Source of the DNA: Francisella salimarina
GTDB taxonomy: Bacteria > Pseudomonadota > Gammaproteobacteria > Francisellales > Francisellaceae
Reading direction: 5' to 3'
Length of the DNA: 64,000 bases
Assembly (NCBI RefSeq): GCF_007923265.1
Contig: NZ_VOJA01000004.1
Location: 124,001 to 188,000, forward strand
Of this stretch, positions 27,851 through 36,667 are shown piece after piece. Within the stretch, counting starts at the first letter, position 1; every line of letters begins with the position of its first letter. The notes beneath the pieces were generated by a model, which was given only the letters and a program-made list of their open reading frames with translations, was not told where the DNA came from and did no database searches. A program made the position numbers and the translations under genes.

Positions 27851-28468
27851 ATGAGTTATTATTTTTTGAGTGAAAACTGCTTTATTTACAATATCAGTAA
27901 TAAATTATCTTTAGACGATAATCTCAAAATTTTAAATATCTATAAGTCTTTTATTAGAGATAGAGCATTTTGTCACAAGTTTGGTATCTATGATATTGTT
28001 CCATCTTATAATTCAATAGCGTTTCATTTTGATTATAAAAATCTTGATCGTTTGCAGGAAGCTATTCTAGCCAAAACTGAATCTATAGATTTTAGTGCCA
28101 TTATTGATTCAAAAACACATTATATAGCGGTTGACTATAGTGGTGAGGATTTACCCAAAATATCTGAGATTTTAGGAATAGAAATATCTGAGATTATAAA
28201 AAGACATACTCAAGTTGAATACCATATTGCGATGTTAGGTTTTAAGCCATATTTTCCATACCTACTTGGTTTAGACAAAAGTTTAAGTGCACCTCGCTTA
28301 GCAACACCACGAAATAGAATACCTGCTGGATCTGTTGCAATTGGAGGTTCTCAAACAACTATTTTTCCTGAGCAATCGCCGAGTGGTTGGAATATTATAG
28401 GAGTATCTAAGTTTAGAGATTTCTCTAACTTTAGTGCTGGTGATAAGATAATTTTTAGGGAGAAGTGA
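27851..28468 (+). CDS. pxpB: 5-oxoprolinase subunit PxpB (KipI/allophanate hydrolase subunit 1-like)
   Basis: Subunit of the bacterial 5-oxoprolinase PxpABC, which hydrolyses 5-oxoproline (pyroglutamate) to glutamate using ATP. The AHS1 domain is recognisable from HIAMLGFKPYFPYLLGLD, the downstream PRLATPRNRIPAGSVAIGG block and TTIFPEQSPSGWNIIG. A TTG at 27845 is also in frame; ATG at 27851 is preferred because AAGG ends about 9 bases before it. The stop overlaps the pxpA start as TGATG, a sign of coupled translation. Confidence 0.93.
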   Translation: MSYYFLSENCFIYNISNKLSLDDNLKILNIYKSFIRDRAFCHKFGIYDIVPSYNSIAFHFDYKNLDRLQEAILAKTESIDFSAIIDSKTHYIAVDYSGEDLPKISEILGIEISEIIKRHTQVEYHIAMLGFKPYFPYLLGLDKSLSAPRLATPRNRIPAGSVAIGGSQTTIFPEQSPSGWNIIGVSKFRDFSNFSAGDKIIFREK

Positions 28469-29166
28469 TGCTTTTGATAAACTGTGATTTAGGAGAGAGG
28501 GGTGTTGCTCATCCTATTGATGATAAGTTAGTTGAATATATAGATATTGCAAATATTGCTTGTGGTGGTCATGCAGGTAATAAAGAAAGTGTTGATTACT
28601 ATGTGAATCTATGTCGAGATCACAATGTCAAAATTACAGCACATATTTCCTACCCAGATAAAGAAAACTTTGGTAGAAAGGTAATAAGCATTGCTAATGA
28701 TATTTTATGTTCATCTTTTGATGAGCAGTTTGCACTTTTTGATAAAGATATCAATGCTATTAAACCGCATGGAGCCTTATATAATGAGCTAAATGTTAAT
28801 CATGAGTTAGCAAAAGTTTTTATAGGCTGGTGTATTAAAAACGATATTCAAGAGTTGGTTGTTAGCCCTTTTGGTATAGTTGCTGAGTATGCCAAAGAAA
28901 ATGGTATAAAAATTGTTAAAGAGAGTTTTGCAGAGAGAGGCTACATGCTTGATAGTGTTAATAACCCTATGCTAATACCAAGAGGCCAACCAAATGCTGA
29001 AATACATAATGTAATGGAGGCAGTTGAGCAGTATAATCAGCTTAAACAAGGATTTATTAAGATAGATGATCAAGATATCTTATTTGAGTCACAAACTGTA
29101 TGTATACATTCTGATAGTAAGATAGCTTTAGAGTTAGCGCAGCAGATGTACGATATTAGAGGCTAA
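28468..29166 (+). CDS. pxpA: 5-oxoprolinase subunit PxpA (LamB/YcsF family)
   Basis: LamB/YcsF-family subunit of 5-oxoprolinase. Seen: LINCDLGERG at the start, NIACGGHAGNKES, IKPHGALYNEL and SFAERGYM, which are the family's conserved blocks. ATG at 28468 shares bases with the pxpB stop and has AGGGAG upstream; the in-frame GTG at 28465 is less likely. Length 232 aa, a little shorter than the usual 240-255. It lies between pxpB and pxpC, as in most bacteria. Confidence 0.94.
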   Translation: MLLINCDLGERGVAHPIDDKLVEYIDIANIACGGHAGNKESVDYYVNLCRDHNVKITAHISYPDKENFGRKVISIANDILCSSFDEQFALFDKDINAIKPHGALYNELNVNHELAKVFIGWCIKNDIQELVVSPFGIVAEYAKENGIKIVKESFAERGYMLDSVNNPMLIPRGQPNAEIHNVMEAVEQYNQLKQGFIKIDDQDILFESQTVCIHSDSKIALELAQQMYDIRG

Positions 29167-29170
29167 AATT

Positions 29171-29989
29171 ATGGAGAATATCTTTTCGACTAAAGGAGGG
29201 TTACTTTTTCCAATTTCATTACGGGAATATGGTAAGCAAGATAAAGGAGCATCTCCTAAAGGGGCTCAAGATCAATTAAGCTTTATGACAGCCTATAGTA
29301 TCTTTAATCAGCCTGTAGATTTTCAAGCTATTGAAATGATTTATCCCAGCGAGATTGTAGCTACTGATGATATATTGGTTTATTTATGTGGGGCTAGCTA
29401 TCAAGATACTTTTATCGATGAAAATATCTGCGTAAATTATAATCAAGTCTTTGAGCTTAATAGAGGCCAAAAGTTAGAGTTTAAAGGTTCAAAAAAAGGC
29501 TTTCGCACAATAGTTTTTGCCGTAAAAAAACAATCACAAACCATCGAGTTGGTTGGCAAACAGAGATCGTTAGAATTAGAAGACTATATAAGTCAAAACT
29601 ATCGTCATAGCTTCATAAGAGTAATCAAGGGACCTGAGTATGATATTTTAAAAGATTGTGCTTTTTTTGAGAGTAGTTGGACTATTTCAACAAACTCTAG
29701 TCAGATGGGGTTACCTTTAGATGGAGTTTTTCTTGATACACAAAAAATTGAAATGATATCCCAGCCTGTAACAGATGGTACAATACAGTTAGCCCCAAGT
29801 GGTCCGATAGTATTGTTACGACATCGACAAACAGTGGGGGGATATCCGCGGATTGCAACTGTTATTGAAGCAGATATTAATAAATTATCACAGTATGCTC
29901 CTGGATCTAAGGTAAGGTTTAAGTTGGTTAGTTTAGAAGAGGCTTGTGAAGTAAATAATATTCTCAAAGACCTTATTAGTAAGGTATAA
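29171..29989 (+). CDS. pxpC: 5-oxoprolinase subunit PxpC (biotin-dependent carboxyltransferase-like)
   Basis: AHS2-domain subunit of 5-oxoprolinase. Seen: KGASPKGAQDQLSFMTAY near residue 27, KGPEYDI, TNSSQMGLPLDG, and the C-terminal QTVGGYPRIATVIEADI. Length 272 aa is a bit short of the 290-310 typical of the family, with no obvious break. It starts 4 bp after pxpA, completing pxpBAC. In a pathogen that takes cysteine from glutathione, this set would recover glutamate from pyroglutamate (inference). Confidence 0.93.
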   Translation: MENIFSTKGGLLFPISLREYGKQDKGASPKGAQDQLSFMTAYSIFNQPVDFQAIEMIYPSEIVATDDILVYLCGASYQDTFIDENICVNYNQVFELNRGQKLEFKGSKKGFRTIVFAVKKQSQTIELVGKQRSLELEDYISQNYRHSFIRVIKGPEYDILKDCAFFESSWTISTNSSQMGLPLDGVFLDTQKIEMISQPVTDGTIQLAPSGPIVLLRHRQTVGGYPRIATVIEADINKLSQYAPGSKVRFKLVSLEEACEVNNILKDLISKV

Positions 29990-30063
29990 ACTGATATAGT
30001 AACCTTTAAAGATTCCATATTTAAGTATATTATTCTTAGAGAAATCAAAAAATATAAGGTACT

Positions 30064-31719
30064 GTGCTCGTGATAAAAAAAATATTCCCGAAGCAAATAG
30101 GTGTTTATAAAGCGACAGTTATATTAAGTCTTCTGTTTGGCTATGTATATAATATCCCACTTATTATAAAATTTTTCCAAGATGTTGCTCAAGATAGTAC
30201 ATTTAGCTTATGGTTTGTGATTAGCTGTTTTGCAGTTTGTTTCTTAGCTTTTTTTCTGATTTTTAATCTGATTAATTTTCGTTATATATTTAAGCCATTA
30301 ATGATTGTTTTGATTGCAATTGGAGCAATTGTTTTTTACTCGGAGATGTTTTTAGGAATTACTTTTACCTATGGTGTGGTAGAGAGTATTTTTGATACAA
30401 ATACACATGAGGCACTATCTTATTTATCTATTGGGAGTGTTGCTAGTTTTATATTTTTTGGTGTTTTACCAATTGTTATACTTCTCAGAGTTAAAATAGT
30501 ATATCCAAAATTTAGTAAAAGTGCTTTGATTAGAATCGCTAATATCATAGGGACTTTAATATTAGTTGTAATGATTTTAATTACAAACGTAAAAACTATT
30601 TTCCCATTCTTTAGAAATCATAATGAATTAGGAGATTACCCTAATCCAATAATTTACGTAGGTATCACTTCAGCAATTATTGCAGAGAAGTTTATTCCAC
30701 CTTTACCGTACCAGCCAATTGGTGATGGTGCAAAAGAAGTTAGAAATACTGATAAGCCAAATCTAATGGTATTTGTCTTAGGCGAGACAGCGAGAATGCA
30801 GAATTATCAGTATAATGGATATAATAGAGACACAAATCCTTATACTAAAAATCTTGGAGTTATTGCGTTACAAGATGTAGCATCATGTGGTACTTATACA
30901 GCATTGTCAGTACCTTGTATGCTATCTAATATGCCAAGAGTTGACTACAATGCAAGGCAAGCTGCTGCTAGAGATAATGTCTTAGATATCATGAAAAAAG
31001 CAGGTTTAGACGTCATTTGGTATAATAATAATGGCTATGATTGTAGATATACTGGGGTATGTAAGCGAATAGAAAATATCTATATCAATACTAGTGATTG
31101 TAAGGGTAATAGTGCAGGTGGATTTTGTCATGACTCAGTGTTACTAAAAGAGCTAAAAGAGAATCTTGCAAAAAATGATGATGGTAAAAGTAAGGTAATT
31201 GTTTTACATCTAGTTGGAAGTCATGGACCAACTTATTATCAGCGTTATCCTGCAGAGTTCAAGAAGTTTACTCCGACATGTGACCAGGGTGATATAAATG
31301 CCTGTAGCAGAGAAAAACTAGTAAATACTTATGATAATACTATACGTTATACCGACTATATATTATCAAAAGTTATTGATACTTTAGATAGCAAAGAAGT
31401 AACTACTAAATATGATAGTGCAATGGTCTACATATCTGATCATGGAGAGTCTTTAGGAGAGGACGGCTTATATCTTCATGCCGCACCTTATGGTATAGCT
31501 CCATTATATCAAAAAAGAGTGCCGTGGATTATGTGGTTCTCTAAAGATTTTTTAAAAGATAATAAGCTTAATAAAGCTTGTTTAGTTAAAGAAGCTAAGA
31601 GAGAAGACACTTTCTCTCAAGACAATGTTTTTGACTCATTCTTAGGACTTATGAATATCAAGACAGCTGCATATAGTCCAAAACTAGATATTTTTGCAAA
31701 TTGTCGAAACGCTGGGTAG
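30064..31719 (+). CDS. eptA: Phosphoethanolamine transferase, EptA family
   Basis: Inner-membrane enzyme that moves phosphoethanolamine from phosphatidylethanolamine to lipid A or another glycan. The first 200 residues hold about five membrane helices. The periplasmic sulfatase-like domain follows with VLGETARMQNYQYNGYNR, the nucleophile threonine in SCGTYTALSVPCMLSNM, and the metal site YISDHGESLGEDGLYLHAAP. Six or more cysteines in the periplasmic part fit the family's disulphides. The start is GTG at 30064 or GTG at 30070, with AAGG 4 or 10 bases upstream. dgkA follows 5 bp downstream, which makes biochemical sense because this reaction releases diacylglycerol. Confidence 0.9.
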   Translation: MLVIKKIFPKQIGVYKATVILSLLFGYVYNIPLIIKFFQDVAQDSTFSLWFVISCFAVCFLAFFLIFNLINFRYIFKPLMIVLIAIGAIVFYSEMFLGITFTYGVVESIFDTNTHEALSYLSIGSVASFIFFGVLPIVILLRVKIVYPKFSKSALIRIANIIGTLILVVMILITNVKTIFPFFRNHNELGDYPNPIIYVGITSAIIAEKFIPPLPYQPIGDGAKEVRNTDKPNLMVFVLGETARMQNYQYNGYNRDTNPYTKNLGVIALQDVASCGTYTALSVPCMLSNMPRVDYNARQAAARDNVLDIMKKAGLDVIWYNNNGYDCRYTGVCKRIENIYINTSDCKGNSAGGFCHDSVLLKELKENLAKNDDGKSKVIVLHLVGSHGPTYYQRYPAEFKKFTPTCDQGDINACSREKLVNTYDNTIRYTDYILSKVIDTLDSKEVTTKYDSAMVYISDHGESLGEDGLYLHAAPYGIAPLYQKRVPWIMWFSKDFLKDNKLNKACLVKEAKREDTFSQDNVFDSFLGLMNIKTAAYSPKLDIFANCRNAG

Positions 31720-31724
31720 ATTAG

Positions 31725-32090
31725 ATGTTAAATAAGCCTAAATATACGCTTTTTAAAAATACTTCATATGCACTAAATGGCTTAGTAGATATTTTTAAAA
31801 ATGAAAAATCTTTTCGTCTGCAGTTACTTCTTTTTGTGATTTTGACAGTAGCTATTTGGGTACTGCCTTTTAGTATAGTTTCAAAGTTTGTTCTACAGAT
31901 TGTATCAATGTTGCCAATTTATGCAGAGATTATAAATAGTGCTATTGAAAGGGTAGTTGATTTAGTGACAACTGACTATCATATATTAGCAAAGCAGGCT
32001 AAAGATGCAGGTTCAGCTTTGGTCTTTGTATCTTTTGTAATAGAACTTATTGTTTGGATTATGATTATTTATCTGAATCTATGTTATTGA
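31725..32090 (+). CDS. dgkA: Diacylglycerol kinase
   Basis: Small inner-membrane kinase that phosphorylates diacylglycerol to phosphatidic acid, returning it to phospholipid synthesis. Seen: the amphipathic N-terminus with SYALNGLVDIFKNEKSFRLQ and the active-site helix AEIINSAIERVVDLV, then HILAKQAKDAGSALV, plus three hydrophobic segments. The 121-aa length matches E. coli DgkA. It lies 5 bp after eptA, whose reaction generates its substrate. Confidence 0.95.
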   Translation: MLNKPKYTLFKNTSYALNGLVDIFKNEKSFRLQLLLFVILTVAIWVLPFSIVSKFVLQIVSMLPIYAEIINSAIERVVDLVTTDYHILAKQAKDAGSALVFVSFVIELIVWIMIIYLNLCY

Positions 32091-32341
32091 AGTTGTATAA
32101 ATGCTCAGAAGTGAAGTATTTATATTTTTGAATTTTTATTATATAATACTAGCCTTTTTATAAAAAAGCTTGGTTTTTAGAATCAAGGGACTAATATTTT
32201 ATTTTAGAGTTGTTGCAAAAGCAATGCTTATTTAGATATATTTTTTAAAGTGATTTCTTATTGCTATTCTTTGTTTTTTTATTGTAGACTTTGTGATGTT
32301 AAAATAGATGTTGAAACATTGTAGTTAGGGAGATCACATAA

Positions 32342-32998
32342 ATGCTACGTAAACTGGTTAAAACTTTAATACCAAGTCAGGATAAAATTTTTTTTGATTT
32401 AATGATAGAAGCAACTGAGTCGGTAGAAGATTCGGCTAGAATTCTTGACAAACTTGTTAAAGAGGAAGATAACCTAACGATATCTGAGCTATCAGAAGAG
32501 CTGAGATTAACAAGAACTGTAACAGTTGAAGTAGCTAATAAAATGGATCATGAGTTGGCTCGTTACTTTGTAACCCCAGTTGATAGGGTAGAGTTACATA
32601 ACATTACTACTTTACTTCTAAAGTTAAATAGAAGAATCGTTAAAATCCACAGGTATATGCAGATACTAATGGAAGAAGAGCGTGGCAACGTAAATATATA
32701 TCTAGCAACTAGTGTCGAGACTTTACGTAAAATGACAAAAGTACTTGATGATATGATGAAAGCTTTTGTCAAAGGGGATAATAAAGAACTTAAAAACTTC
32801 TATATTAGAATTACAGCGTTAGATGAGAATGTACTTGAAGAACTAGGTCATGCGCTTAAGAAATTCTCTCACTATGATGAGGGGGATGTAATATTTATCA
32901 TGAAAGTTAAAGATATTTATAAGGCTATAGAGAGTGCTATCTCTACGTGTACATCTGTAGCAGAATCAATTATGAGATTGTATGTAAAAGAAGTTTAA
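32342..32998 (+). CDS. PhoU-like DUF47 family protein
   Basis: A 218-aa helical protein of the DUF47/YkaA family, which pairs with PiT phosphate transporters and is distantly related to PhoU. It is rich in charged heptad-like helices, with no signal or membrane segment. GGGAG lies about 8 bases before the start. It ends 18 bp before the PiT gene. It probably modulates phosphate uptake (inferred from pairing). The 251-bp gap upstream holds AT-rich sequence and an imperfect AGCCTTTTTAT/ATAAAAAAGCT hairpin at about 32151-32170 that may weakly terminate dgkA. Confidence 0.88.
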   Translation: MLRKLVKTLIPSQDKIFFDLMIEATESVEDSARILDKLVKEEDNLTISELSEELRLTRTVTVEVANKMDHELARYFVTPVDRVELHNITTLLLKLNRRIVKIHRYMQILMEEERGNVNIYLATSVETLRKMTKVLDDMMKAFVKGDNKELKNFYIRITALDENVLEELGHALKKFSHYDEGDVIFIMKVKDIYKAIESAISTCTSVAESIMRLYVKEV

Positions 32999-33016
32999 CG
33001 AACAAGGTAAATAAAG

Positions 33017-34012
33017 ATGATTACATCAGTGCTTATAGCCATCATTGTAGTAGCGTTGTTTTTTGAGTTTACAAATGGTTTCCACGATGCTGCAAATGTA
33101 GTTGCAACACCTATCGCAACCAAATCTCTAACACCATATCAAGCTATTGGTTTGGCAGCATTTTTTAACTTTTTGGGTGCTTTCTTTGGAACAGCTGTTG
33201 CTGCAACAATATCAAAAGGCTTAGTAGATACAAGTGTTGTTACCGATATTGTTCTAATATCTGCTTTATTAGGAGCTATTAGCTGGAACTTTTTTACTTG
33301 GAGTTTTGGTATACCGTCGAGCTCATCACATGCTCTGATCGGATCATTAGTTGGTGCTGTAATTATTAGCTCTAGTTACCAAGATGTTAACTATGTGACA
33401 GTAATTCATAAGGTCATTATACCAATGATAAGCTCACCTATTATGGCATTCTTCTTAGCACTTATAATATGTATTATTCTACTTAATATTTTTATGAGGT
33501 TCTTTATGGTTAGAACTACAAATAAATACATAAGAGAAATGCAGGTGCTATCTACCAGCTTATTGTCTTTTTCTCACGGCTCTAATGATGCTCAAAAAAC
33601 AATGTCAATAATAACACTTGCGCTACTAAGTGCAGGAGTTGTGCAAACTACTCAGGTTCCTAATTGGGTTATCGTTTTATGTGGTGTTGCAATGGGGCTA
33701 GGGACATTATCAGGAGGTAAAAAGATAATTAAAACTTTAAGTGCAAAGCTATCAAAACTAGAGCCGGTTAATGCTGTTTCTGCAGAATTAAGTTCAGGTA
33801 TATTAGTTTTGGGTGCTTCACATATAGGTTTGCCAGTTAGTACTACTCAAGTGGCATCGGGTTCTATTATGGGGGCAGGTTATGCCGATTCCGGTGTAAA
33901 CTGGAAAGTTGTTAAGAAAATGGTAACAGCATGGGTTTTGACAATTCCAGCATGTATCGTTGTTACTAGTGTTATATATACTATTCTTTTCAAAATTTTT
34001 GGTACTTTCTAA
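33017..34012 (+). CDS. PiT family inorganic phosphate transporter
   Basis: Low-affinity phosphate symporter of the inner membrane. Both halves of the PiT signature are visible: FTNGFHDAANVVATPIATKSL near residue 20, given here as 21 residues at 18-38, and LLSFSHGSNDAQKTM in the second half, within an inverted repeat of membrane helices. The 331-aa length is typical of the short form. It forms a two-gene unit with the DUF47 gene upstream. Confidence 0.93.
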   Translation: MITSVLIAIIVVALFFEFTNGFHDAANVVATPIATKSLTPYQAIGLAAFFNFLGAFFGTAVAATISKGLVDTSVVTDIVLISALLGAISWNFFTWSFGIPSSSSHALIGSLVGAVIISSSYQDVNYVTVIHKVIIPMISSPIMAFFLALIICIILLNIFMRFFMVRTTNKYIREMQVLSTSLLSFSHGSNDAQKTMSIITLALLSAGVVQTTQVPNWVIVLCGVAMGLGTLSGGKKIIKTLSAKLSKLEPVNAVSAELSSGILVLGASHIGLPVSTTQVASGSIMGAGYADSGVNWKVVKKMVTAWVLTIPACIVVTSVIYTILFKIFGTF

Positions 34013-34094
34013 AAGTTAATTACTATAAATCTCTTTTTTTAATAAATAAAAAGCCTATAATTCAAAGCAATTAAATTTACTACCTAATACTTAA

Positions 34095-34607
34095 ATGCAA
34101 ACAAAGATCAATAAGTTTATGGTTTATCTTCATTGGGCCACGGTTATCTTGATATTTCTAGCTTTTATATCAATAGAGTTTAGAAGTATATTTGGTAAAC
34201 ATTCTCTATTTCATGATGTAATGAAAACATCTCATTTATATATTGGTTTTTTGATTCTGTTTATTACTATTCTAAGGTTGGCTATAAGAAAGTTTGTAAG
34301 TTTTCCATTTATAGGGCAACGACTTGAGTATAATAAATTTAGGACTATGGTCGCTAATTTGGTACACATATTTTTATATTTTTGGTTAATTACTATGCCA
34401 ATATTAGGTTGGTGCTTGATAAGTGCAAAAGGAACTTATGTTATTCCTTTTGGTTTGCCAGCTATTACAGATGTGCTCTCAAGAGCTAGTGTCGTCAGAC
34501 TTAAAGAAATCCATGAAGTTTTTGCATATGTTGGGCTAGCTGTAATATTTATCCATGCATTAGTAGCAATTACAGAGTATTATATCATTCGTAGTAGAAG
34601 AGGTTAA
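34095..34607 (+). CDS. Cytochrome b561 family protein
   Basis: Four-helix di-haem membrane cytochrome of the CybB type. Candidate haem-ligating histidines are in YLHWATVIL (residue about 13), TSHLYIGFL, NLVHIFLYFW and FIHALVAITEYY, matching the spacing of the family. Length 170 aa is normal. It may pass electrons from quinol, possibly to superoxide (reported for E. coli CybB). It converges on a LysR gene, with only 3 bp between stops. Confidence 0.88.
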   Translation: MQTKINKFMVYLHWATVILIFLAFISIEFRSIFGKHSLFHDVMKTSHLYIGFLILFITILRLAIRKFVSFPFIGQRLEYNKFRTMVANLVHIFLYFWLITMPILGWCLISAKGTYVIPFGLPAITDVLSRASVVRLKEIHEVFAYVGLAVIFIHALVAITEYYIIRSRRG

Positions 34608-34610
34608 AAT

Positions 34611-35558
34611 CTACTGATATTGGACTTGTATTTTTTTGATACCTTCTCTAACAATTTTTAGAAGCTCGTCTTTATATTTAGAGTGCTTGTATATAAGTAT
34701 CAGGTGAGACTCTAATGGAAAATCTATCTCAAAGCCTTCTATTTTGACAATATCATCACATTCCTTGAGGACAGCATCATAATAAAATTTTGGCATAAAT
34801 CCTATAGTATTTTCACTCATCAGTAAGTTAGCTTTTTGAATCTCGTTATCAACCGTAAATTTAATTTTATCAAGATTAAATTTGTAACTTTTATTATCGT
34901 GTTTAAACTCATTTGTGCCTTGAGAAAAGTCATATCTGTTAAATACTAGAGGAGCTTCAAGAACCTTATCTGGATTATTATGTAGATCTTTTACAAACTC
35001 TTTGTTTCCGTATAAGTATGCAGGTAGCTTAACGGCATCTACAGATGTACAAACTATCCAATCATCTAAATCAAGAAACTCAAGATGCTTGTTAAATATT
35101 TGTATGACATTGTATGAATCAAACTGGAACTGGCTGCCATTAATATTATCTACCTGGTAACTATCTAGTGCAAAATTAAATGCTTCGTTATTAATCTGTT
35201 GTATCTGTGGTAATGCTAAATCAATAATGATTTTGATAAATAGGGGAGTACCAAGTACTTTTATAGATTGGCGTTGTCTGAAGCCACTTTGTTTTACATT
35301 TTGGATAGTATTTTCCAGATCTGTCACAATTTTATTGCAAGAGTGAAAATATTTCATGCCATCACTAGTTGGAGATATACGATTTTGTACATTTCTAATA
35401 AGTTTTAGATCTAGGTATTTTTCTAGTACATCTATCTTATTTTTTATAGTATTCAGTTCTACAGAGTAGCACTTTTTAACTGAGCTATAAGACCCTAATT
35501 CCACTAACTTTAGAAAGTAGCGTGTAGCTTCAATAATATCTTTGTTAATACCACTCAT
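34611..35558 (-). CDS. LysR-family transcriptional regulator (1)
   Basis: An N-terminal winged-helix domain (IIEATRYFLKLVELGSYSSV, then NRISPTSDGMKYFHSCNKI) followed by a substrate-binding-like domain, about 315 aa. The helix-turn-helix is divergent from the LysR consensus. A TTG at 35579 would add seven residues; ATG at 35558 places the first helix at the usual distance from the start. Neither has a strong ribosome-binding site. The downstream partner on the same strand is unclear; a nitroreductase gene lies just upstream, also on the minus strand. Confidence 0.82.
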   Translation of the reverse strand: MSGINKDIIEATRYFLKLVELGSYSSVKKCYSVELNTIKNKIDVLEKYLDLKLIRNVQNRISPTSDGMKYFHSCNKIVTDLENTIQNVKQSGFRQRQSIKVLGTPLFIKIIIDLALPQIQQINNEAFNFALDSYQVDNINGSQFQFDSYNVIQIFNKHLEFLDLDDWIVCTSVDAVKLPAYLYGNKEFVKDLHNNPDKVLEAPLVFNRYDFSQGTNEFKHDNKSYKFNLDKIKFTVDNEIQKANLLMSENTIGFMPKFYYDAVLKECDDIVKIEGFEIDFPLESHLILIYKHSKYKDELLKIVREGIKKIQVQYQ

Positions 35559-35622
35559 CTTATTAGAAAAACTTGTCAATCCTACTATTTATAATATCAT
35601 TATGAGAAGTATTACAAAAGCA

Positions 35623-36288
35623 CTAAAAGAATGTAACAAAACTATCTATAGACTCTCTTTCGGTACGATAGTTATTTACAGCAGCGTTAGTATCTTCATA
35701 ACCAATTGCTATACCACATAGCAAAGTATAGTCGTCAAATCCTTGTAGCTCTTTTTTGACTATATCTGGATAGTGTCCTAGAGAGGCTTGAGGACATGTT
35801 GCAAGTCCTAAGTCTAGAGCAGCTAGCATTATTGATTGGATAAGCATACCACAGTCCATATAGCCACTAATTCCTGTATTGGGGTGCTTAAATATGAATA
35901 TGGCTGAAGGTGAATTAAACGATAAATAGTTTTTTTTCCATTGCTCAATACGTCTTTCTTTATCTTCTCTCGCTATATTTAACGCATTATATAAGTCATG
36001 ACCACACTTAACAGCACGTTCTTTAAGTTCTCCATCTAATGGAATATTGCTATCATAATCATACTCCATTCTTGGAGGTTCGCGGTTATCACATGCAGAT
36101 AGTATCTTACTCATCAAGGCCATCTTCTTTTCACCGCTTACTATAGCAATTTTCCATGGTTGAGTATTTTTGCTAGAAGGTGTCCACCTTGTGGTATCAA
36201 AAAGATTTTCTAGTATTTTCTTGTCTATAGGCTTATCAAGAAACTCTCTAACGCACTTACGATTTTTTATAGCTTCAGATATTTGCAT
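35623..36288 (-). CDS. Nitroreductase family protein
   Basis: FMN-dependent NAD(P)H oxidoreductase fold. The family start IKNRKCVREFLDKPI and FMN-contacting TRWTPSSKNTQPWKIAIVSG are clear, as is the later GLATCPQASLGHYPDIV with the GIAIGYED strand near the end. Length 221 aa fits. The substrate cannot be assigned. It is 64 bp upstream of the LysR gene on the same strand. Confidence 0.9.
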   Translation of the reverse strand: MQISEAIKNRKCVREFLDKPIDKKILENLFDTTRWTPSSKNTQPWKIAIVSGEKKMALMSKILSACDNREPPRMEYDYDSNIPLDGELKERAVKCGHDLYNALNIAREDKERRIEQWKKNYLSFNSPSAIFIFKHPNTGISGYMDCGMLIQSIMLAALDLGLATCPQASLGHYPDIVKKELQGFDDYTLLCGIAIGYEDTNAAVNNYRTERESIDSFVTFF

Positions 36289-36402
36289 AAGTTTTACCTA
36301 TTAATTGTTATATCTATAATTTAGACCATAAGCTTTGATGATACTTTATTTTTTAATACCTAAAAAGTCAAATGTTGTTAGGCAGGATACTATTGTAAAC
36401 AC

Positions 36403-36432
36403 TTGACAAAAGAAATTATTATTTGATATATT
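36403..36432 (+). promoter_or_regulatory. Strong sigma-70-like promoter for the 38-aa ORF and DUF1275 gene
   Basis: TTGACA (36403-36408, perfect -35) and TATATT (36427-36432, 5 of 6) are 18 bases apart; transcription would start near 36439, about 56 bases before the small ORF at 36495. This lies in the 379-bp gap between the nitroreductase and DUF1275 genes. Confidence 0.65.
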
Positions 36433-36494
36433 GATTGGTTCCCTATTTTCAAATCTGAAAAAGGCAATGAATGTATATAAAAAGGAGGGTAAGT

Positions 36495-36611
36495 ATGAAG
36501 TTAGCGCGAGTCTTTACAAAAAAAGTTTCTCTAGCGAAAACTCTTAGCTCGAAACCACAAGGTTTTCAAGCTAGTACAAAGAATGCTGAAGAAAAGAAAA
36601 TTAAAAAATGA
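36495..36611 (+). CDS. Unrecognised 38-aa basic small protein or leader peptide
   Basis: A 38-codon frame (MKLARVFTKKVSLAK at the start, EEKKIKK at the end) is preceded by a strong AAAGGAGGG ribosome-binding site six bases before the ATG and by the promoter at 36403-36432. Lys and Arg make up about a third of the residues. No hydrophobic stretch or known motif is visible. It ends 56 bp before the DUF1275 gene, so it may be the first gene of a two-gene operon. Its codons show no run of a single amino acid, so a classical attenuator is unlikely. I do not recognise the product. Confidence 0.55.
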   Translation: MKLARVFTKKVSLAKTLSSKPQGFQASTKNAEEKKIKK

Positions 36612-36667
36612 TTTTTACTATCAAAGCTATATAATAGTTTCTAAACACTAGAAAAGGAGATAAGAAA

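Noticed and set aside
29701-30096. 131-codon minus-strand frame across the end of pxpC and the start of eptA
   Set aside because: It lies over two well supported genes on the plus strand and has no family resemblance or ribosome-binding site.
32091-32341. Possible small RNA or phosphate-box promoter upstream of the DUF47-PiT genes
   Set aside because: The sequence is AT-rich with no clear conserved box or stable hairpin; nothing beyond a weak -10-like TAAAAT could be supported.
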